Shown here: piece by piece, positions 12,474 to 23,960 of the stretch
Layout: the number at the start of each line of letters is the position of its first letter
Position numbering within the stretch: the first letter of the stretch is position 1
Source: Solea solea
Lineage: Eukaryota; Chordata; Actinopteri; Pleuronectiformes; Soleidae
Direction of reading: 5' to 3'
DNA: 64,000 nucleotides
Assembly: GCF_958295425.1 (NCBI RefSeq)
Contig: NC_081137.1
Location: forward strand, 7,582,238 to 7,646,237
Notes under the pieces: model-generated
Databases searched by the model: none
Seen by the model: the letters and a program-made list of their open reading frames with translations, nothing else
What the model was told of the DNA's origin: nothing
Made by a program: the position numbers and the translations under genes

Positions 12474-15400
12474 TCAGACAGATCTACTCACAGACACAGG
12501 TGGAGGTTCAGCACCGTTTAGTTTTGTGTTTTGTGTGTCCGCTTGTTCCACTGTTTTCCTGTAGACCACCTCGTACTTTGTCTTCATGTCTCTCAGCAGC
12601 GATAGAACCTCCTTATGTTCTCTTGCATCAGCACCCGAGCCATCCATGGCACTGCCTGAGCCGACAAAAAGAGGGTACAAAGAAAGGTGATGCCATGTCA
12701 AACAGGGAGTTTATTAGAAATATTAGATTGTTGTGCTTACTCAAGGTGACTTCTCTCCTTGCTGTGCTTTCTTTGATGTGGTTGAGAAGTTCTTCGACCC
12801 GCTCAGCTGGCTGCTTCGTTGGTCTCAAAGGCGGCAGCGCCTTAATCTGTGCACAGAAATGCAGTATTTTCAATCATAATGGTCACATGTCCTTATCATT
12901 CGGCAGTTTTGTTCTAATTAAGATTTGCAAATCAGATTTATGCAGCCACATAACAAACCCTTTTCTCCTTTTCTCTGTATGGCATCTGGATGTTATCAAA
13001 TGTAGGTTTTGAGTCTCTGTAAACATTAAGATTCTTCAGTGTGTGTTCCAGCATCCGAACAGCTGTTTGAATTCCTGCTGGGAGAGAGAAAGAGAGAGAG
13101 AGAGAGAGGGAAAGTATGAATACTCTCCTTCACTGTGGGGTCATTGTAAAGCCAAAAGTTTTCAGGGCCCGGGGAAAATGTACAGAAATAAACAGCTGCA
13201 GGTGACGCCACAGTTCTCACCGACAGGCTCCACAACATCGGGATTCAGTTTTGTATCCGTCAGCATTTGGTGACAGTTGAATTTCTCAGGAGCCGCATCT
13301 TCCTCAATCTCTGCGGACTCAGAGAGAGCGTCGGCCTGAGCGTGAAACGTCAGTCAGTGAAAACAGACAAAGTATTTCTGAAGCTTAAACCTACAACGTG
13401 TACAATTCCTATTTCTTGTACCTGAGTAACAAAGAAGTGCTGTGTGTTTTCTTGGAAAGTGTCATCTCTGCATCTCTTTCCCTCACATTCCTCCTTCAAC
13501 AATGGCTTCTTTGACACCTTTGGAATTCTGTCTTCCACCTGCACCAAAAATGTCCAATAATAATAATAACAGTAACAATTATTCATTTTAACTTTAACAC
13601 TTAATGTTATGATCATATGGGATTAACTATGTAGAACACACCCAACCTTCCATTTTGGATCAGTGGACACCGTCAGTGGAGGTTTCCCGACGTCTTTTGT
13701 CTTTTTGCGCTTTATTGTTATCCCCAGTCTCTCGTGAAGACAATAGGTGAGCAGTGGAGGCTCTCCTGTGCTCAGAAAAAGACACGACTATGATTCCAGA
13801 AATTCCTGAATGACGAGAAAGTTACGTTGACAGGAGAGGATTACCACTTCTCCGTGTGGTCAGAGGGTTGGAGTGGACGTCCATCTCACGAAGCATGGGG
13901 AAAAGGGCAGCGGCCATCAGCGCTTCTTCCTCTGCGATCTGATGGCAAAAACGTGGACGGTTACACATCAGGGAGTTTTCCCAGAAAAGGAATTATTCAC
14001 GTAAAATAAAATCATACTTTGTTGTCAGATAAATTGAGAGACTGAAGCTTTGGGAGAGGCAAACATGATCCTGTGCTGTGGTTCTTCAGGTTTTCCTGTA
14101 GAAGAATCCAGGCTGACCAGCCACGCACACGTCTCTCTAGTTTGAAGGGATAAAAATAGCAAATCTCATTTTTTTTGGAACTTTAAAATGCAGGTGCGTG
14201 GTTCAATTATTTAAAAAAAAAATCACTGGATGTGGATTGTTAATGTTTACCAGGTGTCTCCATCTCTGCTTGCTGCTCAGTAGATTTTGTTGGTTGCAAA
14301 TATGGTATTTCAGAAATGCGGTTCCCTTGTAGGTTCAAATAATTCAGCCTGTAATTGACATTCAAAATTCAAAATGATTAGGCTTTCAAACATGTTGGCG
14401 TGTTTTAAACTCCAGGGATTTAAAAATTGCATCACCAGCCAGTTTGGATATTTGCCAAACATGCATCTCCTATACTGCATCTATAGGAATGTGTTTTATT
14501 TGCACACACACACCCATTGTATTATAGGAATCAACAATTGCAAAGTTGTGCACAATTTAACATTTATGTCTAATATTACTTTCTAATAAATAAATGAGTG
14601 ACCCTTTAGTAGTGTTTGCTTCTGCAGATAATAGACCTAGATTCTGCACATTTATTTGGGGACCCTGAAGTAATCTCCCGGAGGCATCTTTTGAGAAAGA
14701 GCTTTTTAAGTAATGCTTAAAATAGTCCTTTTTTCCACAGAGCATATTGTGACAGGTGTTATTGATCACATGAACAGAGGCTCTTTCATGTACTGTACGT
14801 CAGGACAATGTGACAGTGGAAAGTGAAGCGAAATAGAACACAGCCATCATTCACGTGATGATTTTCCTCCTGTAACACGTGTCAAAATGTCTTCCTGTAT
14901 GAAAAGAATCCACCACGTCGTGACCTGCGAAGGTTCCTGAGACTGTTGAAGACTCCAGACGACAGTTTGTTGTCGTCAAGCATCAGAACTTCAAGAGCTC
15001 TGAATGGTGAGATGTCTTCTTTAACCGACCTGTTAATAAAAAAACAAACATACAGCACTGAGAGTGGCTTCACTTTTAATACCTGACTGTAGAGCAGGTG
15101 AATTTAATATCCGTACATTGACTTCAGCAGAGGAAGCAGTGTGAATGTGGAGCATGTGAGCACCCCCTTTTGGTCAATTTGAAAACCCGTTTCCTATGAT
15201 TCAGCAAGCTTTTTTCAATAACTTGACAATAATTGTAGTCAGTGCACTGATCAGGTTTGGAATAATTAGCAAAAATAGAACAATTATTTGCATAATAATA
15301 CAAATTTAGAATAATTACTGAATAAAAGCTGTTTGTTCTTGCCAAGAAATCATGTCACAGGCAAAGTAATACATAAAAATGTGTGGTATATCAATAACAA

Positions 15401-16984
15401 GGTGAAGAATTATCACATTAGATACATGTAAATATTGAATACTATACTCTAATACAATAATGAGAATGTAAAGTGTTATTCATTCATCAGAAGTTGGAGT
15501 CACCGTCCAATTAAAAACAAAAAAATCTACATCAGCAGAATAAAAGAACATTATAACGTGTACCAAACAAACAAACACATTGAATACAGATGAATTCTCA
15601 GACTGCAGTGTTGTACTCACAGCTGCGTGTGGTCACTGTTGGAAGAGGCCAGATTAGGAGGAAGACAAAGAAGTCGATTTCCTGTCAGGTGAAGGACTTT
15701 CAGACGAGGAAGCCAACTAATGGAAACAATGTCATCAGCTGACAAACTATTGTAGGACAAATCCAGAACCTGAGGATTTGAATAAACCAAGAAGCAAAGG
15801 CAGGTTATCAATCATCAAAAAGTGGATTCATCTGGATTGAAACAGTTAATAAAAATAGCTCATTTATGTGCTGAAATAACAAGCTGTCCACTTATAGATG
15901 AGTCTTTTTATTATTACTAACACAACTCCTAAGTAACTATTTAATATCTATCTTACCTCAAGATGAGGGAAGTCAGAGGCGTCAAAAGTCATGTTGCAAA
16001 TCCTGTTTACGGACAAGTTCAGTTCTCTCAAAGACACAAAACTGCTGAAAGATCCTGCAGAGAAACAAAGACCGTTTCAGGATTTCTTTGTTTTTTTTTA
16101 TTATTCTGGGTTCAGAGTAATAAAGTCACCTAAAGTCATGAGGTTAATGGAGGCATCGATGAACGCTACGTTACCAAACACCATGAGGTCTTCAGGTTTG
16201 ACCTGAGCACAAAAATCGTTGTCAGTCAGTTCATTTATGCACAGAATACTGAACAGATTTGACTTCAGGGTCTTACAGAATTCAGCTCCTGCTCGCTGAT
16301 GTTCACAGAGCAAAGCTCAGATGGTTTATCAACACAATGTAACCGCAGCTAAAGAGGGAAACATACACGTTTCACTGAATCACAACAATCACAATCTAAT
16401 GAACTCTCACGTGATTATATACACAGTTCAGCAGCTTACCAACAGGGCTCCATCTAACGTGTTACCATGAGGAGCGTTAGCTGTCCTGTTCTTCTCTGGT
16501 TCTTTAGGATGCTCTTTGACTCTTCTGTACCTCTGCTCCTCTGTCTTTCTGTGTGACACGAGCCAGTGTCCATCACCTGAGAGGGGAAAAAAACATTATA
16601 AATGATGTTCAATCATTTTTTTGTATCACGTTGTCCCATTGTTAAAACCCCATTTTAACATATGAAAGACATCTAGATATCTTCAGACATATTTAGATAT
16701 CTAAATAGTGTTGAGCTTAAGTTATTTGGTTTTATTTTGTAGGCAAATCCAATTCAGCTTAGGGTCCAATAAAGGCTTGGGCTGGCCCTGGACTGATGAA
16801 ACAAGTTTTAAAAAATAAAATAAATAGTAATTACTTGATTAATGTCTCAAATAACAGATTATGAAAAATACTGCAAATTGATTCCACGTGATAAACAAAT
16901 AAAATGTATCTCTGACAAACGTGCTCACAGCGGGCCAGTCAATCAGAAAATGAATTTATGAATTACAATAACACACACACACAC

Positions 16985-17037
<53 letters not shown>

Positions 17038-17180
17038 ATTTTGCGTTGTTTTACATGTTTGTTTGTTCTAATTTGCTGATTAAACCCACCGTCTTTCCTT
17101 CGGCAGAGTAATGTTCTGGCGGGGAAACATTTGGTGGGACACCTCTGCCCGTCATCAAACCTACACGACGCGGCAGCCAT
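12474..17180 (-). CDS. xrra1: X-ray radiation resistance-associated protein 1, leucine-rich-repeat protein
   Basis: Complete gene on the minus strand. Coding exons in transcript order: 17180-17090, 16576-16440, 16348-16277, 16202-16130, 16054-15957, 15769-15621, 15029-14925, 14348-14251, 14136-14018, 13938-13845, 13765-13647, 13538-13422, 13335-13221, 13074-12959, 12846-12741 and 12655-12474. The phases join into 596 residues plus TGA. The start MAAAS was chosen over an ATG eight codons upstream because it aligns with the family N-terminus before KCFPARTLL and has a good Kozak context. Leucine-rich repeats include LRELNLSVNRI, VLDLSYNSL, LKVLHLTGNRL, LEVLMLDDNKL, LNYLNLQGNRI and LQSLNLSDNK. 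IAEEEALMAAALFP, PLLTYCLHERLGI and IKALPPLRPTK match conserved C-terminal blocks. Human XRRA1 is longer, about 790 residues. Its biochemical function is poorly known. The strong donor-like TCT|GTGAGT at 12491 means the last six codons could be replaced by a further exon that I did not find. Confidence 0.88.
13081..13109. repeat. (GA)n / (CT)n microsatellite at a splice acceptor
   Basis: A GA tract on the plus strand reads as CT on the xrra1 coding strand. It forms the polypyrimidine tract immediately before the acceptor of the exon at 13074-12959. The acceptor itself is a tandem CAGCAG, so two sites three bases apart are possible. Confidence 0.85.
16970..17034. repeat. Compound (CA)n(TA)n microsatellite in xrra1 intron 1
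   Basis: About seven CA units pass into a TA run of some 25 units. It lies 55 bp downstream of the first coding exon of xrra1 on that gene's strand, in intron 1. It is perfectly self-complementary and likely to vary in length. Confidence 0.9.
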
Positions 17181-17899
17181 CTTGTTCGCTCGTGTAAAAT
17201 CCACTTATCTCGGGAGAAACAAACTCTTTATGCAAACGTTAATTACGCTGTTTGCGCACTGAGGTGGCACCACTACCTGCTGCAGCTCCACTGTGGTGCT
17301 GAGTATCCTAGCAACAGCGCTCGAAGACTGTAGTTGACCCTCCGCTCCAAAAGGGGGCAGTACAACACGACGGAGCTAAACTGCTTGAAGATACAAAGCC
17401 ATGATAAGATTATACACTGCCAATCTCGCTGAAAACATTTACAAACACTAAACAGCCACAGTTGGATTTAGGCTGCAGTTTTAAAATATGTAATTCAACG
17501 TGTATAATTACTCATCGAGTACAAATCACGTCCGACTCGTATGCGTTTAAAACGTTTAGCTAGTTAGCTGATGGACAGAAATGCGTGCGTGCAGGTTGAG
17601 CAGCGGACTGCAGCGGAAGTCGAGGCAAATACTAATCTCACTGTGGCTGGTAGTAACTTTTCTGTGACGTAGTCATTATTATAATTACATTTTTTTAAGC
17701 ATTACAACGGCTAAAATACATATAATGTGGGGGTTTTTGTCCACCGCTTACGAACACAATCGAGCTTTGACAATTTAATCTGGAACAGTCCTCGTCAAAG
17801 CGAACCATGATGCGCAAGTGGGTGTCGCTCTCGCTTCAGCAACGCTTTCGCTTCTGATGAACTCGCAGCGCCAGTGTCGTGAACGTCTACGGTCTGTGG
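17181..17899. promoter_or_regulatory. Shared upstream region of divergent xrra1 and neu3, with RFX X-box-like site
   Basis: xrra1 starts leftward at 17180 and the first neu3 exon ends at 17976, so this interval must hold both promoters. GTATCCTAGCAAC at 17303-17315 resembles the RFX X-box GTNRCC-RGYAAC with one mismatch in the left half. It lies about 125 bp upstream of the xrra1 start codon, the usual distance for ciliary genes. ATGCAAA-type and GTGACGTAG (CRE-half) elements are also present. No TATA box is evident. Motifs are seen; function is inferred. Confidence 0.5.
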
Positions 17900-17976
17900 T
17901 TTGGTGTGAAATCGGACGTTATAATGTCGTTCACGCAAACATCGAGGGTGACTTATGGCAAGAGTAACAAGTGAAG
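17900..17976 (+). other. neu3: Probable 5' UTR exon of neu3 with upstream ORFs
   Basis: The exon ends in GTGAAG|GTAAGAG, a strong donor, and would join the acceptor at 18681 (CTTCTCACAG) of the first coding exon. Its 5' limit is not known. It carries an ATG at 17924 that opens a 16-codon ORF and closes with TGA at 17972-17974, just before the donor. A second ATG at 17955 stays open across the splice and would overlap the main start out of frame. Both would be expected to reduce translation of neu3. Confidence 0.5.
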
Positions 17977-18501
17977 GTAAGAGCTTTGTTGTGCACGCAC
18001 AGTATAAACGCTGGACGGTGTCTGGTGCATTCATGCATACAGCCAGTAGGAGCTGCACATAGGAAACTCTGATTATCTGTCTATGCTGTTGAAGTATCTG
18101 TCCTAGAAGAACACGATAACACAGCGAATTTTTATTGTGTATATCCTGTTGTATGAGGCTGGCAAGACGTGCATTACGCAATCGGGAATCCATTATTCTG
18201 ACAGCACCGAAAGAGTTGATTCGGAGGCCATCACATACACTTGCATCGAATTGATTAGAATCCAAATAAAACATAAACACTCTTAGATCTGTTGAGAGGG
18301 AGAGCCCAACAAACATGGCACCATTGTCAAACGTGTTACCCTGCATTGGGAATGTATGTTCAAAAGTTAAAAGAGCATGAGAACGTCAGCAGAGACGGCA
18401 GCTTCCGGAACTGGAGCGAGCAATGACCTATTGTGATCAGAGGGTTGGCTTTATACATGTTACTGTGACCAAAACAGGGCAGATAACATGTATGAAAGTG
18501 A

Positions 18502-18509
18502 TGACGTCA
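18502..18509. promoter_or_regulatory. Full consensus CRE (TGACGTCA)
   Basis: A perfect 8-bp palindromic CREB/ATF site about 190 bp upstream of the neu3 start codon, within the proposed first intron. It could serve an alternative neu3 promoter that skips the uORF exon. An identical octamer occurs at 54155-54162. One such site by itself is weak evidence. Confidence 0.35.
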
Positions 18510-18695
18510 GAGGCTTGTGGTTATAAGAAACCATGAGCAAACTGCAGTGCTTGTAAAGTTCACCATCATATCACCACATGTTGTTATTTAAAGAAGGAAC
18601 GACACTGTAGAGATTGACATAATAATAATAATAATCAAACTCTGGCCAAATCACACACCTGGATCATTTTCTTCTCACAGGAACTCACGTCCATC

Positions 18696-20016
18696 ATGGG
18701 AAACTCACCGTCGAAGAGTGGCAGTATGGAGGAACTTGCCAAAACAACTCTGTTCGAACAGGAGCTCACTGGGACCACGTACAGGATTCCTGCTCTCATC
18801 TATCTGAGGCACTGTCACACCTTTCTCGCCTTCGCTGAGAAAAGGACCTCACCCAGGGATCATGATGCCAAAGTCTTTGTTATGAGAAGAGGGACACTGA
18901 AAGAAGATGGATCTGTGCAGGTTGTTATTTGCACCTTTTGTTTTAACCCTGAACCATGCGCATTCTCGCTGCTTGTCTTTTTAATTGTCTTCTTTGTTGT
19001 TTGTCTTCTAGTGGTCGCCCAGTGAGGACGTGTCGTCGGCATGCCTGCCCGACCACCGCACCATGAATCCTTGTCCCGTGTATGAGAAAAACAGCAAAAC
19101 GTTGTTCTTGTTTTTCATCTGCGTGTGGGGAAGAACCACAGAGATGATGCAGCGCCTCACAGGTAAGAACAAGACGCGTCTCTGCTGCGTCAGCAGCACG
19201 GACGACGGGCAGACTTGGAGTCAAGCGAAAGACTTAACAGAGAGCGTGATCGGTGGAACCATACACAAGTGGGCCACGTTCGCCGTGGGCCCCGGCCACG
19301 GTGTCCAGCTGGAGAACGGCAGGTTGATCATCCCAGCGTACGCCTACTACATCCCCTACAGATGCTGTTCCTTTCCCATTCCTTACACGGTCTACCCATA
19401 TGCACTGTCTATTTATAGTGAGAACTTTGGACAGACATGGCACCTAGGTAAGATGCTGAAAAAGAAGTCGTGTGAATGTGAAATGGCAGAGATCATTGAC
19501 CATGAGGGCAGAAGTCATCTTTATTGTAACGCACGCAACTCTGGCCACAGACGCGAGGCCCTGAGTGAGAACAGCGGCGTGGATTTCGACAAGCCCCACG
19601 TGCCTCTAGAGCTCACCGAACCCTGTTCAGGCTGCCAGGGCAGCGTCATTGGCTTTCCTGCTCCTGAATTTGTCCCCAACGATGACACCGAAAGCAAAGC
19701 CTGTGGCACGTCTCTCTTGTCCCCAGACACACAAACCTGGCTCCTCTTCATGCACCCGACCAGCAAGTGCAGTCGGACGCGCATGGGTGTGTACTTGAAC
19801 CGGTCGCCCCTGCACTCGTCAGGTTGGGACAGACCCAGGATTATCAACGGCGGGCCGAGCGGCTACTCCGACCTCGCGTACAACGCCGACAAGGACCAGT
19901 TTTCGTGCCTGATGGAGTGTGGGAAGGAGAGTGAACTTGAGCAGATCGCCTTCATGTCGTTTACCCTCAACGATGTCATGCAGATGGGTGGTAAGAAAGA
20001 GAACAAGCTGCGTTGA
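18696..20016 (+). CDS. neu3: Sialidase-3, plasma-membrane ganglioside neuraminidase
   Basis: Neu3 removes terminal sialic acid from gangliosides at the cell surface. There are two coding exons, 18696-18920 and 19012-20016 (donor CAG|GTTGTT, acceptor TTCTAG), giving 409 residues; human NEU3 has 428. The fold is a six-bladed beta-propeller. YRIPALIYL near residue 29 supplies the first catalytic arginine. EKRTSPRDHDA holds the expected acid/base aspartate, and RTMNPCPV follows. Asp boxes are SSTDDGQTWS and SENFGQTW. CECEMAEI carries the glutamate that partners the nucleophile, and GYSDLA carries the catalytic tyrosine. HKWATFAVGPGHGVQL is the conserved family block. No signal peptide is seen, as expected for this peripheral membrane enzyme. 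Teleosts carry several neu3 paralogues; the position next to xrra1 matches mammalian NEU3. The start ATG has a good context (ATCATGG). Confidence 0.93.
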
Positions 20017-20974
20017 ATTGTGGTTGTTTTATCTGTGTATTAACAGAGCTCTCCCTCATGCAACCTTAAAAAAAAAAACTCCCCCTACTAAATATGCCGT
20101 GCAGTAACATTTGTCTGTCTTTACTGTTGTTCTACATTCTGGAGATGATAATGCATGAGTCTTGTTGTCTCCCTGTTGACATGAAAATGAACCTAAAATC
20201 CTGATCGTATTAATATGCAAGCAGCTACACAAGGACGGAAGCTGTTTTTAAAACAGGGCGGGTGGAGGGTTTTAAGCATGCTGTGCTGGGCTGTCATTTT
20301 GAAAACAAGCGATGTGTGTAGCATGTTTGTCGAGCACTTCATTCCTATTTCTGCATCTTATTTAACTGTCGGTGTTGCTGAGCAGTGACGAGGGTTCGCC
20401 TACCTCCTCCTTATTTTCCACATGGAGATCGTCACAGGCCTTGTAGAGTAGAGTGAGATCTTTCTCCATGCTCAGTCTCTCCTTTACATCCAGTAGACTC
20501 TGATTCACATATGCCTTCAACTTAAAGCCATGCCACAGCCTTTTCTACAGCGGGACAGGAACATTTACTTTTACTTGCCACATCCAGTCGATGAAGGATG
20601 AGAGAAACTTGTATGTGCCAGATCTGAGTTTGGAGAAAATGTCAAGAGCGTTCTTTTTTTTTATATTTCACTTTTTTAAATTTATTTTCCAATAGCAATA
20701 TTTCACTTTGTTAATTGTTTATTTCTGCTTCTCCAGCATTTTTTTTTTTAAATGTATTATTCATAAGGTGCAGGTGTAGTTGGCTGGCTGTTGGATGATC
20801 ATGTGCTAGTCATGAAGCCACTCGGACTTTGCACACACAAAAACCTCACACTGAGCAAATGTAACATCCCTCCTTGCCCAATACTGTGAGGTAACTCTGC
20901 TCTAGTTCCATTGTGTTTTTGTTGGTCGTTGTGTAAAGTGACAAAATCTGCATGAAACATGTATTTTAGTAGAA

Positions 20975-20980
20975 AATAAA
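20975..20980 (+). terminator. Candidate neu3 polyadenylation signal AATAAA
   Basis: The first AATAAA I find downstream of the neu3 stop codon, about 960 bp past it and preceded by AT-rich sequence. A 3' UTR of about 1 kb is plausible. Cleavage site not determined. Confidence 0.45.
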
Positions 20981-22955
20981 ACTAACCTGTGACCATCTGA
21001 CGCATCGGTGTGGACTATTTAATTCCTTCAGCAGGCAAACGAGGCAAAGGGCTGCGGCAGAGCGTACCGTGTTTATTGAGCTTTTTCTCATGACCTTGAC
21101 CACTTCCTTTGGTCTTCATCAGAAGAGTTAGGTGAAGACAGCAAGGGAGGACCCCACCCCCTGCTGTCTGACATCCTGTTAAGGACAGCATCCCAGGTGT
21201 TGTGAGTTTCCCTTTCTCAGTGGTTGGATATGGCTGATTTCACATGCTCTAATCTCTTAAATCACCTTTGCTCCCTGTTCTGGTGCCTCAGCAGGTTGTG
21301 TTGACCATGTCTACATGCTTAAATGCTGGGCTGCTGCCGTATGTCATTGACCAATTACATAATGAGGGACAGGATTAATTGAATATAAACGCAAGTGTCT
21401 GTGTTTGTGGTAACAGAATATAAAAAAAACCTTATTCCAGAGAAAATGCCAAAAAATGGAAAAGCATATTTTTTTAACCATCTCTTTCCCCTGTGTCTTG
21501 TGTCCTTGGGAAAACAGCTCCCGTCCTAATCACGAACACACGTAAGAGCAACTGGGCGAGCTATGAAGGACACTTGTGATTCTCCGATGAACTGCAGTCA
21601 CTCGTTGCTGTTGCTTTCCAACACCTTGTCCAACCCGCTTCTTTACAGGAACGATGAGTCATGCAGTGAAACCTGTTTTTCCCTCTCGACTGTGTTGGCG
21701 GTGTTCATTGAAGGGTGGCTGTGGCTGGAACACACACACACACACACATATGTTTAATCTCTCACTCTGATCACATTGTGGACGCCATAAACAGCGAGAT
21801 TACGAGCATAAGGCGTCGCAGATGTTTTCAGTCAGTGGTTATAAGCAGCAGCTCAGACGGTGACTGGACACTGGAGTGTGATGCTCGACAGGTGCAGGGC
21901 TCACAGACAGTTTGGGAGGATGACTGTCGTCCTCTTAGTTTGGTCTTTGTTCCATTTCACTTATTAAAGAATTGAATGATACGCTCGGAGAAAGGTCAAA
22001 GGTGGATTCAGCGGTCGTCAACCCATACAATTTGCATAATGGCACAGGTGTCGAGGTTTGTTAGCTTATATTAAGAACAACTTCATCTGCATAAAATCTA
22101 CTGAGAATACTTTTAATTGTGCATCTGAGCGCGTGAGCGTTTAAATCATGCAAGTGAGCATTTATTATTTTACTATTTCACACTGGGATAGTCCGGATTT
22201 GGTTGGATTGGGAGGGAAATGCTTAAAAATCTTAATTTAAATCTTAAGTTTCTCTATACATCTATACATGGAACCGTCAAGGGGACACATTGTGCTAATG
22301 CATATGTAGCTCATAAAAATATCCCTGTGCATATACTCAAATAAACAGTTTATTCCAAACTAACACGATGGATAAGCCGTTGATGTTAAACACAGCAGCA
22401 GAAATGTCCAGGTGATGAATAACAAAATCAAAACAACCTTTTTGTGTGAATCACATCTGTCTCGGCAGCTTTTCGTGTGACAGGAGCAAAGACAACAAAA
22501 CATAAGAGAGGAAATGTTGGGTGCTTTGATTCTTTAGGGTTAGATATGATGTGAGCAACAGACAGGATACATTCAGTATGATTTGTCTCTTCTCTCTTTT
22601 GGTTTCTGTTTGTTTGCAATACAGTCAAATATGAGTTAGGCAGGCAAAGTTACATTTTCAAGGTTTTGATTGAAGTATCTATGTCACAGTCCAACTGTAC
22701 ATCATCACAGGGGAGCACCCACATTCCGGCTACTCCGTTAAGAATCCCTTTCTCCATAAAGTTTGACTATTATCGTCTCGTCTTTCTGCAAAATAAGATA
22801 AGCCTATTTACAGTACAACGTAACCTTGTCCTCATGTATCAAAACACACCTTGCCCCAGAGATAAGTGCTGTTTTCATGGGGAATCACAGAAGGAAGAAA
22901 TCCCTTCTCACATGACAAAGTATTGAATTCCATAAAAAACTAAAGTGAGAAAACA

Positions 22956-22998
22956 TAATATATATATATATGTATATATGTATATATACATTTATATA
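22956..22998. repeat. TA-rich microsatellite
   Basis: Imperfect TATATA/TGTATA run with self-complementary stretches, between neu3 and kcnab3. A similar TA/CATA run lies at 23984-24035. Confidence 0.8.
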
Positions 22999-23763
22999 TA
23001 AATGGATTGTGCGTGTGTGCAAGAATCAAGGGAACAAATGATACAGAGAGGAAAAACTCCCCCAAAAAATGAGCAGAGAAGCTATATTTTCAGTCTTCCA
23101 CAAAAGAAAATAGTTACATTTGACTAAATCTTCTAAATCTGTGGTGTTTGCTAAACTCAGATGCTTCACTCATCATTTGGAAACAGTTCACCACAGTGTG
23201 TCCAAGTATCTGTGTGTCCGATGCTCGCTGACTCCTCCACAGTCTCACAAGTCTCTGATTTTAGGAACATTGATGCTCTTCGCAGGGACGGCATCGCTGA
23301 AAGTCATGTCAACATTTTTAAAGAACAGTTTTGGGGATGACACGAAGATTTACGCATCAGATGGACACATGGCTGCGTCTGCAAACTGCAGAGTCTTTAA
23401 AGCAAAAAAAAGAAAAGAAAAAAAAAAGTGCCCACCTGCATCAAACTGCCAGACCACGGAGTAAAAAAAGGGCATAAAAGGGCACTGCAAAAACCTACAT
23501 AAGCCGTAAAAGCCATGCCACATTTACACCCAGTTAAGGGCTATTCTCTCTTAAAGGGACATGCGCACAGTTTACAAACAGAGGAGGCAAGAAGACTGCA
23601 GAGAAAGCACCAGGGTTGGAAGAGTTGCTTTCAAAGTTCTCACCCACTGAGATATTTGAATTTAAAAGCCTAAACAGTTTAGGTATAAATTCATTTGTGC
23701 CAAAAATGGTAATTTTAGTATGTGTAAAAAGGTGTCGATTTTGGTGCAATAAGGTAATTGGTC

Positions 23764-23960
23764 TTTTAAAAGTGCAGTGTGTACAATTTAGATGATGTTT
23801 CTTAATTTGGTAAATTAAAAAAAATATCTTTTCACATCTATAATCATCTGCTTTTAAGAATTGTTGCCATTCATTACCACAGAATGAGCCTTTTATATTT
23901 ATATTTATGTCTGCTCTACAGAGGCCGCCATTTTGGACCACCATGTTTTCATAATGACAC
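23764..23960 (+). repeat. Teleost dispersed repeat with CAGTGTGTA terminus
   Basis: Starts TTAAAAGTGCAGTGTGTACA and contains AGAATGAGCCTTTTATAT and AGGCCGCCATTTTGGACC. I recognise this combination as a very common non-autonomous repeat in teleost genomes. Related ends occur in this window at about 12350, 30836, 38740 and 43014. Confidence 0.65.

Noticed and set aside
12458..13012. 184-codon plus-strand open frame
   Set aside because: It lies antisense to three well-supported xrra1 exons and has no family features; it is a shadow of those exons.
14018..14095. Acceptor CTACAG at 14096 as start of the xrra1 exon
   Set aside because: Joining there gives a stop within the exon in the required frame. 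The upstream acceptor at 14137 (AACTAG) keeps the leucine-rich repeat open, so it was preferred.
17795..18346. 183-codon minus-strand open frame across the neu3 5' region
   Set aside because: Long for chance, but no recognised domain. It overlaps the divergent promoter and neu3 leader, and no splice-consistent partner was found. Not called a gene.
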